A DNA stretch of 64,000 bases, taken from Opacimonas sp002292215. GTDB taxonomy: Bacteria > Pseudomonadota > Gammaproteobacteria > Enterobacterales > Alteromonadaceae. Shown one piece after another: positions 26,115 through 33,735 of the stretch; position 1 is the stretch's first letter, and each line of letters begins with the position of its first letter. The notes under the pieces were generated by a model. It was not told the origin of the DNA. It searched no databases and saw only the letters and a list, made by a program, of their open reading frames with translations. A program made the translations under genes and the position numbers. The stretch is from the NCBI GenBank assembly GCA_943846745.1, contig OX044360.1, positions 2,790,001 to 2,854,000 of the forward strand, read 5' to 3'.

Positions 26115-26137
26115 ATGTGTTCAGTTTCTGACACATT
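26114..26137 (+). terminator. Stem-loop between rseC and lepA
   Basis: AATGTGTTCAG-TTT-CTGACACATT folds into a ten-pair stem with a three-base loop and one bulged T. It starts at the rseC stop codon. No T-run follows, so it may act as a weak or Rho-linked terminator, or as an RNA-processing/stability element between the sigma-E genes and the lepA-lepB-rnc run. The rest of the gap (26138-26253) holds no clear promoter. Confidence 0.5.
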
Positions 26138-26253
26138 TGGAAACCAGTATTATTCGCATTTAGGCGCAGTTCAAGGTAAAATCACGCGATTACACATCAA
26201 GTTCCAATAATTCTTGATTTAGCATTTTTTTAACTTAGGTAACTAGACCTTTT

Positions 26254-28050
26254 ATGCAACATAAAAACATTCGTAACTTCTCGATTATCGCTCACATTGA
26301 CCATGGTAAATCTACCTTATCCGATCGTTTGATCCAGCAATGTGGCGGTCTAACTAATCGTGAAATGGCAGCACAAGTACTCGACTCTATGGATATAGAG
26401 CGCGAGCGTGGCATTACCATCAAAGCACAAAGTGTGACACTGGATTATAAAGCCAAAGATGGTGAAACATACCAATTAAACTTCATCGATACACCTGGAC
26501 ACGTTGATTTTACTTATGAAGTGTCACGTTCATTAGCTGCATGTGAAGGCGCGCTATTGGTGGTTGATGCCGGTCAGGGTGTTGAAGCCCAAACCTTAGC
26601 TAATTGTTACACGGCGATGGATATGGATATGGAAGTGGTACCGATTTTAAATAAAATCGATTTACCACAAGCCGACCCGATGCGTGTAGCTGAAGAAATT
26701 GAAGATATTGTTGGTATCGATGCCATTGATGCAGTGCAGTGTTCAGCTAAAACGGGTGTGGGTATTGATGAAGTACTAGAAGTCATCGTAGCAAGAATTC
26801 CTCCTCCAGAAGGTGACCCAGATGCACCACTCAAAGCCCTGATCATTGATTCATGGTTTGATAATTATCAAGGCGTCGTCTCGCTTGTACGTGTGATTGA
26901 CGGCAAGTTGACCACCAAAGATAAGATCAAGATCATGTCAAATGGCACTGTCCATCAAGTCGATAAAGTGGGTATATTTACGCCAAAACCGACTAATACT
27001 GGTGTGTTAAGCAGTGGCGAAGTCGGTTTTATTATTGCTGGTATCAAAGAGATCCATGGTGCACCGGTGGGTGATACCATTACCTTAGCCAGTAACCCTG
27101 CGACAGAAGTGTTACCGGGCTTCAAAAAAGTGAAGCCGCAAGTTTATGCGGGGGTATTTCCAGTCAGCTCTGATGAATATGAAGACTTTCGCGATGCGTT
27201 GGCGAAATTAAGCCTCAATGATGCTTCCTTGTTTTATGAACCAGAAAGTTCAGCGGCGTTAGGTTTTGGTTTCCGTATTGGTTTCTTGGGCATGTTGCAC
27301 ATGGAAATCATTCAAGAGCGTTTAGAGCGTGAATACGACCTTGATTTGATTACGACAGCGCCAACAGTGGTATATCAAGTATTGACCACCAAAGGCGAAA
27401 TCGTTACCGTTGATAATCCATCAAAATTACCGCCAATTAATGATATTGAAGAAATTCGGGAGCCGATTGTTGAAGCTAATATATTAGTTCCCGCTGAGTA
27501 TTTGGGTAATGTTATTACTTTATGTATCGAAAAGCGTGGCGTGCAGACTAATATGGCGTATCACGGTAAACAAGTCGCGCTGACCTATGAAATACCGATG
27601 GCTGAAGTTGTGTTAGATTTCTTTGACCGTCTCAAATCGACCTCTCGTGGTTTTGCCTCTTTGGATTATAATTTCAAAAATTTCAATGCTGCAGACATGT
27701 GTCGTTTAGATATTCTTATTAATGGCGAGCGTGTTGATGCGCTGGCGTTGATTACGCACAAAGAAAACTCGCAAAGTCGTGGTCGTGATTTAGTTGATAA
27801 ATTGCGTGAGCTGATCCCTCGTCAAATGTTTGATATTGCAATTCAAGCAGCGATTGGTAGCCATGTGGTTGCACGCAGCACGGTAAAACAATTACGTAAA
27901 AACGTTATCGCCAAGTGTTACGGTGGTGATATCAGTCGTAAGAAAAAATTACTCCAAAAACAAAAAGATGGTAAAAAACGGATGAAGACAGTCGGTAATG
28001 TTGAATTACCGCAAGATGCGTTTTTAGCAATACTTAAGGTAGGTAAATAA
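26254..28050 (+). CDS. lepA: Elongation factor 4 (back-translocating GTPase LepA)
   Basis: LepA is a ribosome-associated translational GTPase. 598 residues, the family length, with G1 A-H-I-D-H-G-K-S (13-20), switch region RERGITIKAQ, DTPGHVDF, and N-K-I-D. The C-terminal LepA-specific domain ends with K-K-L-L-Q-K-Q-K-D-G-K-K-R-M-K. It shares one base with lepB (TAATG), the classic lepA-lepB arrangement. The ribosome site is weak: AGGT 13 bases upstream. Confidence 0.97.
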   Translation: MQHKNIRNFSIIAHIDHGKSTLSDRLIQQCGGLTNREMAAQVLDSMDIERERGITIKAQSVTLDYKAKDGETYQLNFIDTPGHVDFTYEVSRSLAACEGALLVVDAGQGVEAQTLANCYTAMDMDMEVVPILNKIDLPQADPMRVAEEIEDIVGIDAIDAVQCSAKTGVGIDEVLEVIVARIPPPEGDPDAPLKALIIDSWFDNYQGVVSLVRVIDGKLTTKDKIKIMSNGTVHQVDKVGIFTPKPTNTGVLSSGEVGFIIAGIKEIHGAPVGDTITLASNPATEVLPGFKKVKPQVYAGVFPVSSDEYEDFRDALAKLSLNDASLFYEPESSAALGFGFRIGFLGMLHMEIIQERLEREYDLDLITTAPTVVYQVLTTKGEIVTVDNPSKLPPINDIEEIREPIVEANILVPAEYLGNVITLCIEKRGVQTNMAYHGKQVALTYEIPMAEVVLDFFDRLKSTSRGFASLDYNFKNFNAADMCRLDILINGERVDALALITHKENSQSRGRDLVDKLRELIPRQMFDIAIQAAIGSHVVARSTVKQLRKNVIAKCYGGDISRKKKLLQKQKDGKKRMKTVGNVELPQDAFLAILKVGK

Positions 28051-28949
28051 TGGCGCAAATGTTTTCAATTTTTTTAGTGATATTAACCGTTGTAACTGGC
28101 TTAATCTGGTTAGTTGACTCATTGATTTTTGCTCCTAAACGTCGTGAGCGCGCGGCATTAGCTGCAGGTGTATCTGAAATTGAAGGCTTTGAACCACCGT
28201 TACCTTACGCGGTTGATACTGCCAAACAAATTTTTCCAGTGATTGCGTTTGTGATGATCATGCGTTCGTTTATTTATGAGCCTTTTCAAATTCCGTCCGG
28301 TTCAATGATGCCGACGCTGTTAGTCGGTGATTTTATCTTGGTGGAAAAGTTCTCTTATGGCTTACGTGATCCCATCACTCGCACCAAGTTTTTGGAGGTG
28401 GGAGAGCCGCAACGCGGTGATATTGTTGTCTTCAAATATCCACCGAATCCAGAATTAGATTACATTAAACGTGTAGTGGGTTTACCGGGTGATCGCATCT
28501 TTTATCGTGCCAAACAAATTACCGTGGTACCAGCTTGTCCAACCGGTGAGGATTGTGATAAGCCATATTTAGTCAAATTATCAGACGCACAAATTAGTGA
28601 GTTTGCACAAAATATGGTGCCACTTAACCAGTTTACGGAAAGCTTAGGCAGTGTTGAGCATCAAATTTTACAGCACCCTGTCCTGTCTGCTAGTGCATCA
28701 CAGTTTTATCGTCAACCGGGCACGGCTATGGATGAATGGATCGTCCCTGACGGTGAGTATTTTGTGCTTGGCGATAACCGAGATAACAGCCGCGACAGTC
28801 GTTTTTGGGGATTTGTTAGTACCGATCATCTAGTGGGCAAAGCCGTTGCGATTTGGATCTCATTTGAATTTGAACGGACGGCTGATGGTTGGTTACCAAA
28901 ATGGTTACCTTCTGGGGTGCGTTTTGAACGTGTCGGAGGATTGCGATGA
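28050..28949 (+). CDS. lepB: Signal peptidase I
   Basis: LepB cleaves Sec and Tat signal peptides on the periplasmic side of the inner membrane. The 299-residue protein has two N-terminal membrane segments (about 4-26 and 60-76). The Ser/Lys dyad is Ser85 in I-P-S-G-S-M-M-P-T-L and Lys140 in D-Y-I-K-R-V-V-G-L-P-G-D. The later G-D-N-R-D-N-S-R-D-S-R-F-W-G box is intact. It overlaps lepA by one base and rnc by four. Confidence 0.97.
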   Translation: MAQMFSIFLVILTVVTGLIWLVDSLIFAPKRRERAALAAGVSEIEGFEPPLPYAVDTAKQIFPVIAFVMIMRSFIYEPFQIPSGSMMPTLLVGDFILVEKFSYGLRDPITRTKFLEVGEPQRGDIVVFKYPPNPELDYIKRVVGLPGDRIFYRAKQITVVPACPTGEDCDKPYLVKLSDAQISEFAQNMVPLNQFTESLGSVEHQILQHPVLSASASQFYRQPGTAMDEWIVPDGEYFVLGDNRDNSRDSRFWGFVSTDHLVGKAVAIWISFEFERTADGWLPKWLPSGVRFERVGGLR

Positions 28950-29674
28950 GCAAGGCTAAGCCTGCTAGATCAACAAATCAACAAAAATTTCATAACCCAG
29001 GGATTGATGAGTGGGCACCATTACAGCGTTTAATCGGTTATCAATTTGATGATGTGGGTTTATTACAGCAAGCATTAACCCATAAATCTGCGCACAAAAA
29101 CCATAATGAACGTCTTGAGTTTTTAGGTGATGCGATTTTGGGTTATCTCGTTGCTGAACACCTTTATCATACCTTTACTGATGCGCCTGAAGGGCAACTG
29201 ACGCGCATGCGTTCTGCGATAGTCAAAGGAGATACCTTGGCCGAAATCGCGGTTGAACACGGCTTAGGTGACTATATTAGATTAGGTATTGGTGAGTTGA
29301 AAAGTGGTGGCAAACGCCGCGCGTCAATTTTAGCCGATGTGGTTGAATCTATTATTGGTGCTATTTACCTTGATGCTGGGACTGAAGCTTGTGATGAGTT
29401 TATCCATCGTTGGTTTGGTGCTCGTATGGCAAAGCTAGACCCTGATTTTCATCCTAAAGATGCCAAAACACGCTTACAAGAGTTTTTGCAATCTCGCTCC
29501 CAAGGGCTACCGATTTACGAAGTCGTCGATGTGTCAGGTAAAGACCACAGCCAAACATTTACCGTGAGCTGTCAAACGACTATGCTCGAAGAAGCTATTA
29601 CCGCTCAAGGACCCAGTCGCAAGCGAGCAGAACAACTAGCGGCCCAATCTACTTTAGAGAAATTACAATCATGA
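28946..29674 (+). CDS. rnc: Ribonuclease III
   Basis: RNase III cuts double-stranded RNA, including rRNA precursors. In this 242-residue protein the catalytic signature E-R-L-E-F-L-G-D-A-I-L is at 55-65 and the second acidic site is D-V-V-E-S-I-I-G-A. A C-terminal dsRNA-binding domain spans about 170-240 (D-A-K-T-R-L-Q-E-F-L-Q, then R-K-R-A-E-Q-L-A-A). It carries about 20 extra N-terminal residues, basic and Gln/Asn-rich, compared with E. coli. It is coupled to lepB and era by four-base overlaps. Confidence 0.97.
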   Translation: MSKAKPARSTNQQKFHNPGIDEWAPLQRLIGYQFDDVGLLQQALTHKSAHKNHNERLEFLGDAILGYLVAEHLYHTFTDAPEGQLTRMRSAIVKGDTLAEIAVEHGLGDYIRLGIGELKSGGKRRASILADVVESIIGAIYLDAGTEACDEFIHRWFGARMAKLDPDFHPKDAKTRLQEFLQSRSQGLPIYEVVDVSGKDHSQTFTVSCQTTMLEEAITAQGPSRKRAEQLAAQSTLEKLQS

Positions 29675-30582
29675 GCGATGCGCTTCCTTCTATAACCTAT
29701 TGCGGCATGATTGCGATTGTTGGCCGTCCCAATGTGGGCAAATCAACTATCCTGAATCGTCTTATTGGCCAAAAGGTCAGTATTACCTCACGCAAGCCAC
29801 AAACGACTCGACATAGGATCATGGGAATTGATTCAGAAGACAATAAACAAGCTATCTATGTCGATACGCCAGGGCTGCACATGGAAGAAAAGCGTGCGAT
29901 TAACCGTTATATGAACCGAGCTGCGTCAAGTTCATTAGGCGAAGTAGCATTGGTATTATTTGTGCTTGAAGGTACGCGTTTTACTGCCGATGATGCCATG
30001 GTACTAGAAAAAATCAAAGCATCTGGATTGCCTTGTTGGGCTGTAGTCAATAAATCCGATAATGTCGAAGATAAAAAACAGTTACTCGCCCATCTGACTT
30101 GGTTAGACGAGCAACATGACTTTGCGCATGTCATGCCGGTTTCCGCCAAACTTGGGCGTTATTTACCTGAGCTACGCGAGATGGTCATGAATCAATTACC
30201 CGAAAGTGAGTTTTACTATCCAGAAGAATATGTAACGGATCGTTCCAGTCGTTTTATGGCTGCAGAGATCATTCGTGAAAAACTCATGCGTTATACTGGC
30301 GACGAATTACCGTATTCTGTAACCGTAGAAATTGAACAATTTAAACTCACTGAAAATGGTATTTACCGTATCAATGGCTTGATTTTAGTTGAGCGCGAAA
30401 CACAAAAACGCATGATTATTGGTAAGCACGGTGGACATCTTAAAACCATCGGTTCAGATGCGCGTAAGGATCTAGAAACCTTATTTGATAATAAAGTGTA
30501 TTTAGAATTATGGGTTAAGGTTAAGTCTGGTTGGGCTGACGATGAGCGAGCCTTACGCAGCTTAGGCTATGGCGAACATTAA
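29671..30582 (+). CDS. era: GTPase Era
   Basis: Era binds the 3' end of 16S rRNA during 30S maturation. It has 303 residues: G1 G-R-P-N-V-G-K-S-T (18-26), D-T-P-G-L-H, N-K-S-D in place of the common NKxD, and the C-terminal KH domain with M-I-I-G-K-H-G-G-H-L-K-T-I-G. It overlaps rnc by four bases. The usual downstream recO-pdxJ-acpS genes are not here; pdxH follows after 31 bases. Confidence 0.97.
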   Translation: MSDALPSITYCGMIAIVGRPNVGKSTILNRLIGQKVSITSRKPQTTRHRIMGIDSEDNKQAIYVDTPGLHMEEKRAINRYMNRAASSSLGEVALVLFVLEGTRFTADDAMVLEKIKASGLPCWAVVNKSDNVEDKKQLLAHLTWLDEQHDFAHVMPVSAKLGRYLPELREMVMNQLPESEFYYPEEYVTDRSSRFMAAEIIREKLMRYTGDELPYSVTVEIEQFKLTENGIYRINGLILVERETQKRMIIGKHGGHLKTIGSDARKDLETLFDNKVYLELWVKVKSGWADDERALRSLGYGEH

Positions 30583-30613
30583 TAGAATAACGAGACAGTG
30601 TTAAGAGAAGAAT

Positions 30614-31255
30614 ATGAGTGAATTTAATCAATATCGACGTGAGTATACACTCGGTTCATTAGAGGAACAGGACTTAAATCCTGATCCTTTAGCGTTATTC
30701 AAAGAATGGTTAGCGGTTGCTGTTGAATCGAAAATACCCGATCCTAACGCAATGACAGTCGCGACCGTTGATGCGACGGGTCAGCCTTCACAACGTATTG
30801 TGCTACTCAAAGACTTAAACGCTGAAGGATTTGTGTTTTATACTAATCTGGGTTCTCGCAAGGCCAAAGAGTTACTCGTTAATAATAAAGTCTCACTGCA
30901 TTTTCCTTGGCATATGTTAGAGCGTCAAGTGCGTGTGTGTGGGATTGCTGAACCATTAAGTCGCACTCAAGTGGCCAAATATTTCTTTTCACGCCCCAAA
31001 GATTCGCAGTTAGGTGCAATTGTATCAAAACAAAGCCAGCCTATTTCATCACGTGAAATGTTATTGACTCAGTTTGCGCAAATGAAAGCTAAATTTGCTC
31101 ATGGTGATATTCCGTTACCTGATTTTTGGGGTGGTTTTCTAGTGAAACCGCAGCAAATTGAATTTTGGCAAGGGGGTGAGCATCGCTTGCATGACCGCTT
31201 TGAATACACTAAACAAGCCTCTGCTGCATGGCAAATCCAACGCTTAAACCCATGA
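30614..31255 (+). CDS. pdxH: Pyridoxine/pyridoxamine 5'-phosphate oxidase
   Basis: PdxH makes pyridoxal 5'-phosphate with FMN and oxygen. The 213-residue protein has Q-R-I-V-L-L-K-D and F-V-F-Y-T-N-L-G-S-R-K-A (FMN site), F-P-W-H-M-L-E-R-Q-V-R and the C-terminal P-Q-Q-I-E-F-W-Q-G-G-E-H-R-L-H-D-R. A purine-rich AAGAGAAG precedes the start. It is coupled to the next gene by a four-base ATGA overlap. In many relatives pdxJ, not pdxH, lies near era, so vitamin B6 metabolism is still represented at this site. Confidence 0.96.
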   Translation: MSEFNQYRREYTLGSLEEQDLNPDPLALFKEWLAVAVESKIPDPNAMTVATVDATGQPSQRIVLLKDLNAEGFVFYTNLGSRKAKELLVNNKVSLHFPWHMLERQVRVCGIAEPLSRTQVAKYFFSRPKDSQLGAIVSKQSQPISSREMLLTQFAQMKAKFAHGDIPLPDFWGGFLVKPQQIEFWQGGEHRLHDRFEYTKQASAAWQIQRLNP

Positions 31256-32022
31256 TAGATAGTCATTGTCATCTGGATCTAGCTTGTTTTTTAGATGACA
31301 TTGACGCTGTAATAACCCGCGCGCAAGCGGTTGGGGTAACACAATTTATTATCCCTGGGATTGATCCTGGTCATTGGCAACAGTCCCAAGCACTAGCTAA
31401 GCGTTATGCGCAAATATCCTACACATTGGGCTACCATCCTTTTTTCTACCCCAACACCTTGACACTAGCCGACATGGATCCGCTAATCAGTACCTTAAAA
31501 AATGCTGTCACTCCTGAATGTATCGGTATTGGAGAAATAGGAATTGATCGCACGTTACAAACACCTATCGAGTTACAAGTAGCGATGTTTGATGCGCAAG
31601 TGCAATTAGCTCAGGAGCTGGGTGTGCCATTGATCATTCATCATCGTAAATCCCATGATCTGATTATAGGACGACTCAAACGCGCTAAATTTACACATGG
31701 TGGCATTATTCATGCTTTTTCGGGTAATCAGGCAATCGCACAAGAGTATGTTGATTTAGGATTTTATTTAGGCGTTGGCGGCACAATTACTTATCCACGC
31801 GGTGCTAAAACATTGCAAGTATTGCATTCGATAGGATTAGCTCATTGTGTCTTAGAAACGGATTCTCCTGATATGCCAATGTACGGTCGTCAAGGTCAAC
31901 GCAATGAACCACAGTATTTGGTTGATGTAGTCAATGTACTGAAGCAGACCTTTTCAGGGCAGGACGTTGCGGGGATTACGACGCGTAATGTGCAGCGGGT
32001 ATTTGGCTTATCTGTTATTTAG
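31252..32022 (+). CDS. yjjV: TatD-family metal-dependent hydrolase, YjjV-like
   Basis: A 256-residue TIM-barrel phosphoesterase/nuclease family member. Metal ligands appear in I-D-S-H-C-H-L-D (start), E-I-G-I-D (Glu and Asp), I-I-H-H-R-K, I-I-H-A-F-S-G and L-E-T-D-S-P-D-M-P. The YjjV-specific stretch G-V-G-G-T-I-T-Y-P-R-G-A-K-T places it nearer YjjV than TatD itself. The ATG at 31252 overlaps the pdxH stop; an upstream in-frame ATG at 31228 lacks a ribosome site. Its 3' end overlaps the convergent smp gene by eight bases. Confidence 0.9.
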   Translation: MIDSHCHLDLACFLDDIDAVITRAQAVGVTQFIIPGIDPGHWQQSQALAKRYAQISYTLGYHPFFYPNTLTLADMDPLISTLKNAVTPECIGIGEIGIDRTLQTPIELQVAMFDAQVQLAQELGVPLIIHHRKSHDLIIGRLKRAKFTHGGIIHAFSGNQAIAQEYVDLGFYLGVGGTITYPRGAKTLQVLHSIGLAHCVLETDSPDMPMYGRQGQRNEPQYLVDVVNVLKQTFSGQDVAGITTRNVQRVFGLSVI

Positions 32023-32578
32023 CAAACGCATAGCGCGCCTTGCGGTAATATAATCTCACTCCAAACCCACCAATAAATGCCCCCAATAACAAGACCACTG
32101 TGAACATGCCTTGTTGCTGCTGTTGTAACAGCTGCTGTTGCGCAGCAATAATATCATCATCAACAACAAACCGTATGTATCCTGCGGTACTATCTGCAAC
32201 TCTAATTGGTGCCACAAATACCGAAAACTCGGATTCTTGTAGCTCAACAAAATCAATAATTGAGTCAATTTCACCGACTTTACCGAGCTCAACACCGTAG
32301 CGATTAAACACCGTGATCCCTCGGAAATGACCAAGTTTGAGGTAGGTCGAAAGGGTGGACTCAAGATGTTCGCGGTAGTCCGATTTGTCAGTCGAAATCA
32401 AGGTTTGATTTAGCCAAGGGGCAAGGCTACCTGCAGCAATTTGACTTAGACGCTGACCTAATTGCTGGGTATACACACTGTAATGTGCTTGTGTGGTTTG
32501 ATGCTGAACTTGCCACACCCAAGAGACAGCAAATAAGCTGGCTATGATAAAACCTGTTCTGATTAGATACCTTGTCAT
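32015..32578 (-). CDS. smp: Membrane-associated protein Smp (YtjB)
   Basis: A 187-residue protein with an N-terminal membrane anchor (L-I-R-T-G-F-I-I-A-S-L-F-A-V-S-W-V-W), a periplasmic domain resembling YtjB/Smp, a glutamine-rich stretch (Q-Q-Q-L-L-Q-Q-Q-Q-Q) and a second C-terminal helix (F-T-V-V-L-L-L-G-A-F-I-G-G-F-G). The divergent position relative to serB is the conserved ytjB-serB arrangement. The ATG at 32578 is preferred to a TTG at 32584; no clear ribosome site was seen. Its role in E. coli is not well defined. Confidence 0.82.
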   Translation of the reverse strand: MTRYLIRTGFIIASLFAVSWVWQVQHQTTQAHYSVYTQQLGQRLSQIAAGSLAPWLNQTLISTDKSDYREHLESTLSTYLKLGHFRGITVFNRYGVELGKVGEIDSIIDFVELQESEFSVFVAPIRVADSTAGYIRFVVDDDIIAAQQQLLQQQQQGMFTVVLLLGAFIGGFGVRLYYRKARYAFAK

Positions 32579-32685
32579 GGGCAACGCTATAAATTATTGA
32601 TACACTACTCACATTAAAGCAATGGCTTGATATTGCCAAGTTTTTTCATCATTCAATCTCTTACTTTGTGGTTAAAGGATCCTAT

Positions 32686-33693
32686 ATGTCGACTATTTTT
32701 TCCCCTGAACATATCAATGCTCATCAAGCGTTATTGCAATTTTTATCAATGAATCCCGTTCAGCAATATAATGTCTCCACTAAGACTTGGCACGCAGCTG
32801 AAGATATCTTTTCTGCTACTTTGACAACCCCTGTTCTGACAATTTCAGCACAACATTTGAATGCGTATTTGGTCCAATCTATTTTGGCTCAACTACCTAG
32901 TGATGTGTCTAATATAGCCATTCGTTTGCATCCATTATCCGATGCGTTTAGTGCGTCTGTGGTCCAAGTAGTCTTGAACGAAGCCGTCGATAAAGCGTGG
33001 CTAGCCGCTATTGCTACACAATATTATGTTGATGTATTCTGTATTACCGATGCACCACGATTAGCCGATCCTGGTGTCATTGTGATGGATATGGATTCGA
33101 CGGTGATCCAGATTGAATGTATTGATGAAATCGCCAAATTATGTGGTAAAGGAGATGAAGTCAGCGCTGTAACTGAGTTAGCGATGGAAGGAAAATTAGA
33201 TTTTACACAAAGCTTACGTCAACGAGTCAGTGTGTTAGATGGCATTGATGTGAATCTGCTTAAAGGTATCCGTGATAGTATTCCATTGATGCCAGGCATT
33301 CATGCTTTATTACAAACGTTACAAGGTAATGGCTGGAAAACGGTCATTGCGTCTGGCGGATTTACTTTTTTTGCACATTATCTTCAGGCGCGTTTAGCGC
33401 TTGATGGTGCCCACGCGAATGAGTTAGAAGTCGTTGATGGCCGGTTAACCGGACATGTATTAGGAGATATTGTTGATGCTCAGGTTAAAGCGCAAACGGT
33501 GCTAAATTATGCACAGCATTTTGATATTCCTTTGTCCCAAACCATCGCATTGGGTGATGGTGCGAATGACTTGGTCATGATGGGACAAGCAGGATTAGGT
33601 ATGGCATTTCATGCTAAGCCGGTCGTCGAGGCGCAAGCAGATGCGGCAATTCGTTTTGGTGGGCTAGAGCAAACCTTATACGCCTTAGTGTAA
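32686..33693 (+). CDS. serB: Phosphoserine phosphatase
   Basis: SerB makes L-serine from phosphoserine. In the 335-residue protein the HAD nucleophile and acid/base are Asp135 and Asp137 (D-M-D-S-T-V). I-A-S-G-G-F-T-F-F motif II and G-D-G-A-N-D motif IV follow. The N-terminal 120 residues form the regulatory (ACT-like) part of long SerB enzymes. The start at 32686 is fixed by AAAGGA six bases upstream; an upstream in-frame start at 32668 lies in front of that site. glyA, which uses serine, is at 40.7 kb. Confidence 0.96.
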   Translation: MSTIFSPEHINAHQALLQFLSMNPVQQYNVSTKTWHAAEDIFSATLTTPVLTISAQHLNAYLVQSILAQLPSDVSNIAIRLHPLSDAFSASVVQVVLNEAVDKAWLAAIATQYYVDVFCITDAPRLADPGVIVMDMDSTVIQIECIDEIAKLCGKGDEVSAVTELAMEGKLDFTQSLRQRVSVLDGIDVNLLKGIRDSIPLMPGIHALLQTLQGNGWKTVIASGGFTFFAHYLQARLALDGAHANELEVVDGRLTGHVLGDIVDAQVKAQTVLNYAQHFDIPLSQTIALGDGANDLVMMGQAGLGMAFHAKPVVEAQADAAIRFGGLEQTLYALV

Positions 33694-33703
33694 GGTTATT
33701 ATC

Positions 33704-33735
33704 AAGGTGGGATAATGCGCGTTATCCCACTTTAC
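33704..33735. terminator. Bidirectional terminator between serB and the PilZ gene
   Basis: GTGGGATAA (33707-33715), loop TGCGCG, TTATCCCAC (33722-33730), followed by TTTACTTT. The perfect nine-base stem lies between two convergent genes and includes the PilZ-gene stop codon. Confidence 0.72.

Noticed and set aside
32100..32170. CAG/CAA-type triplet repeat inside smp
   Set aside because: It encodes a short Gln-rich stretch with mixed codons; no perfect repeat that would suggest instability.
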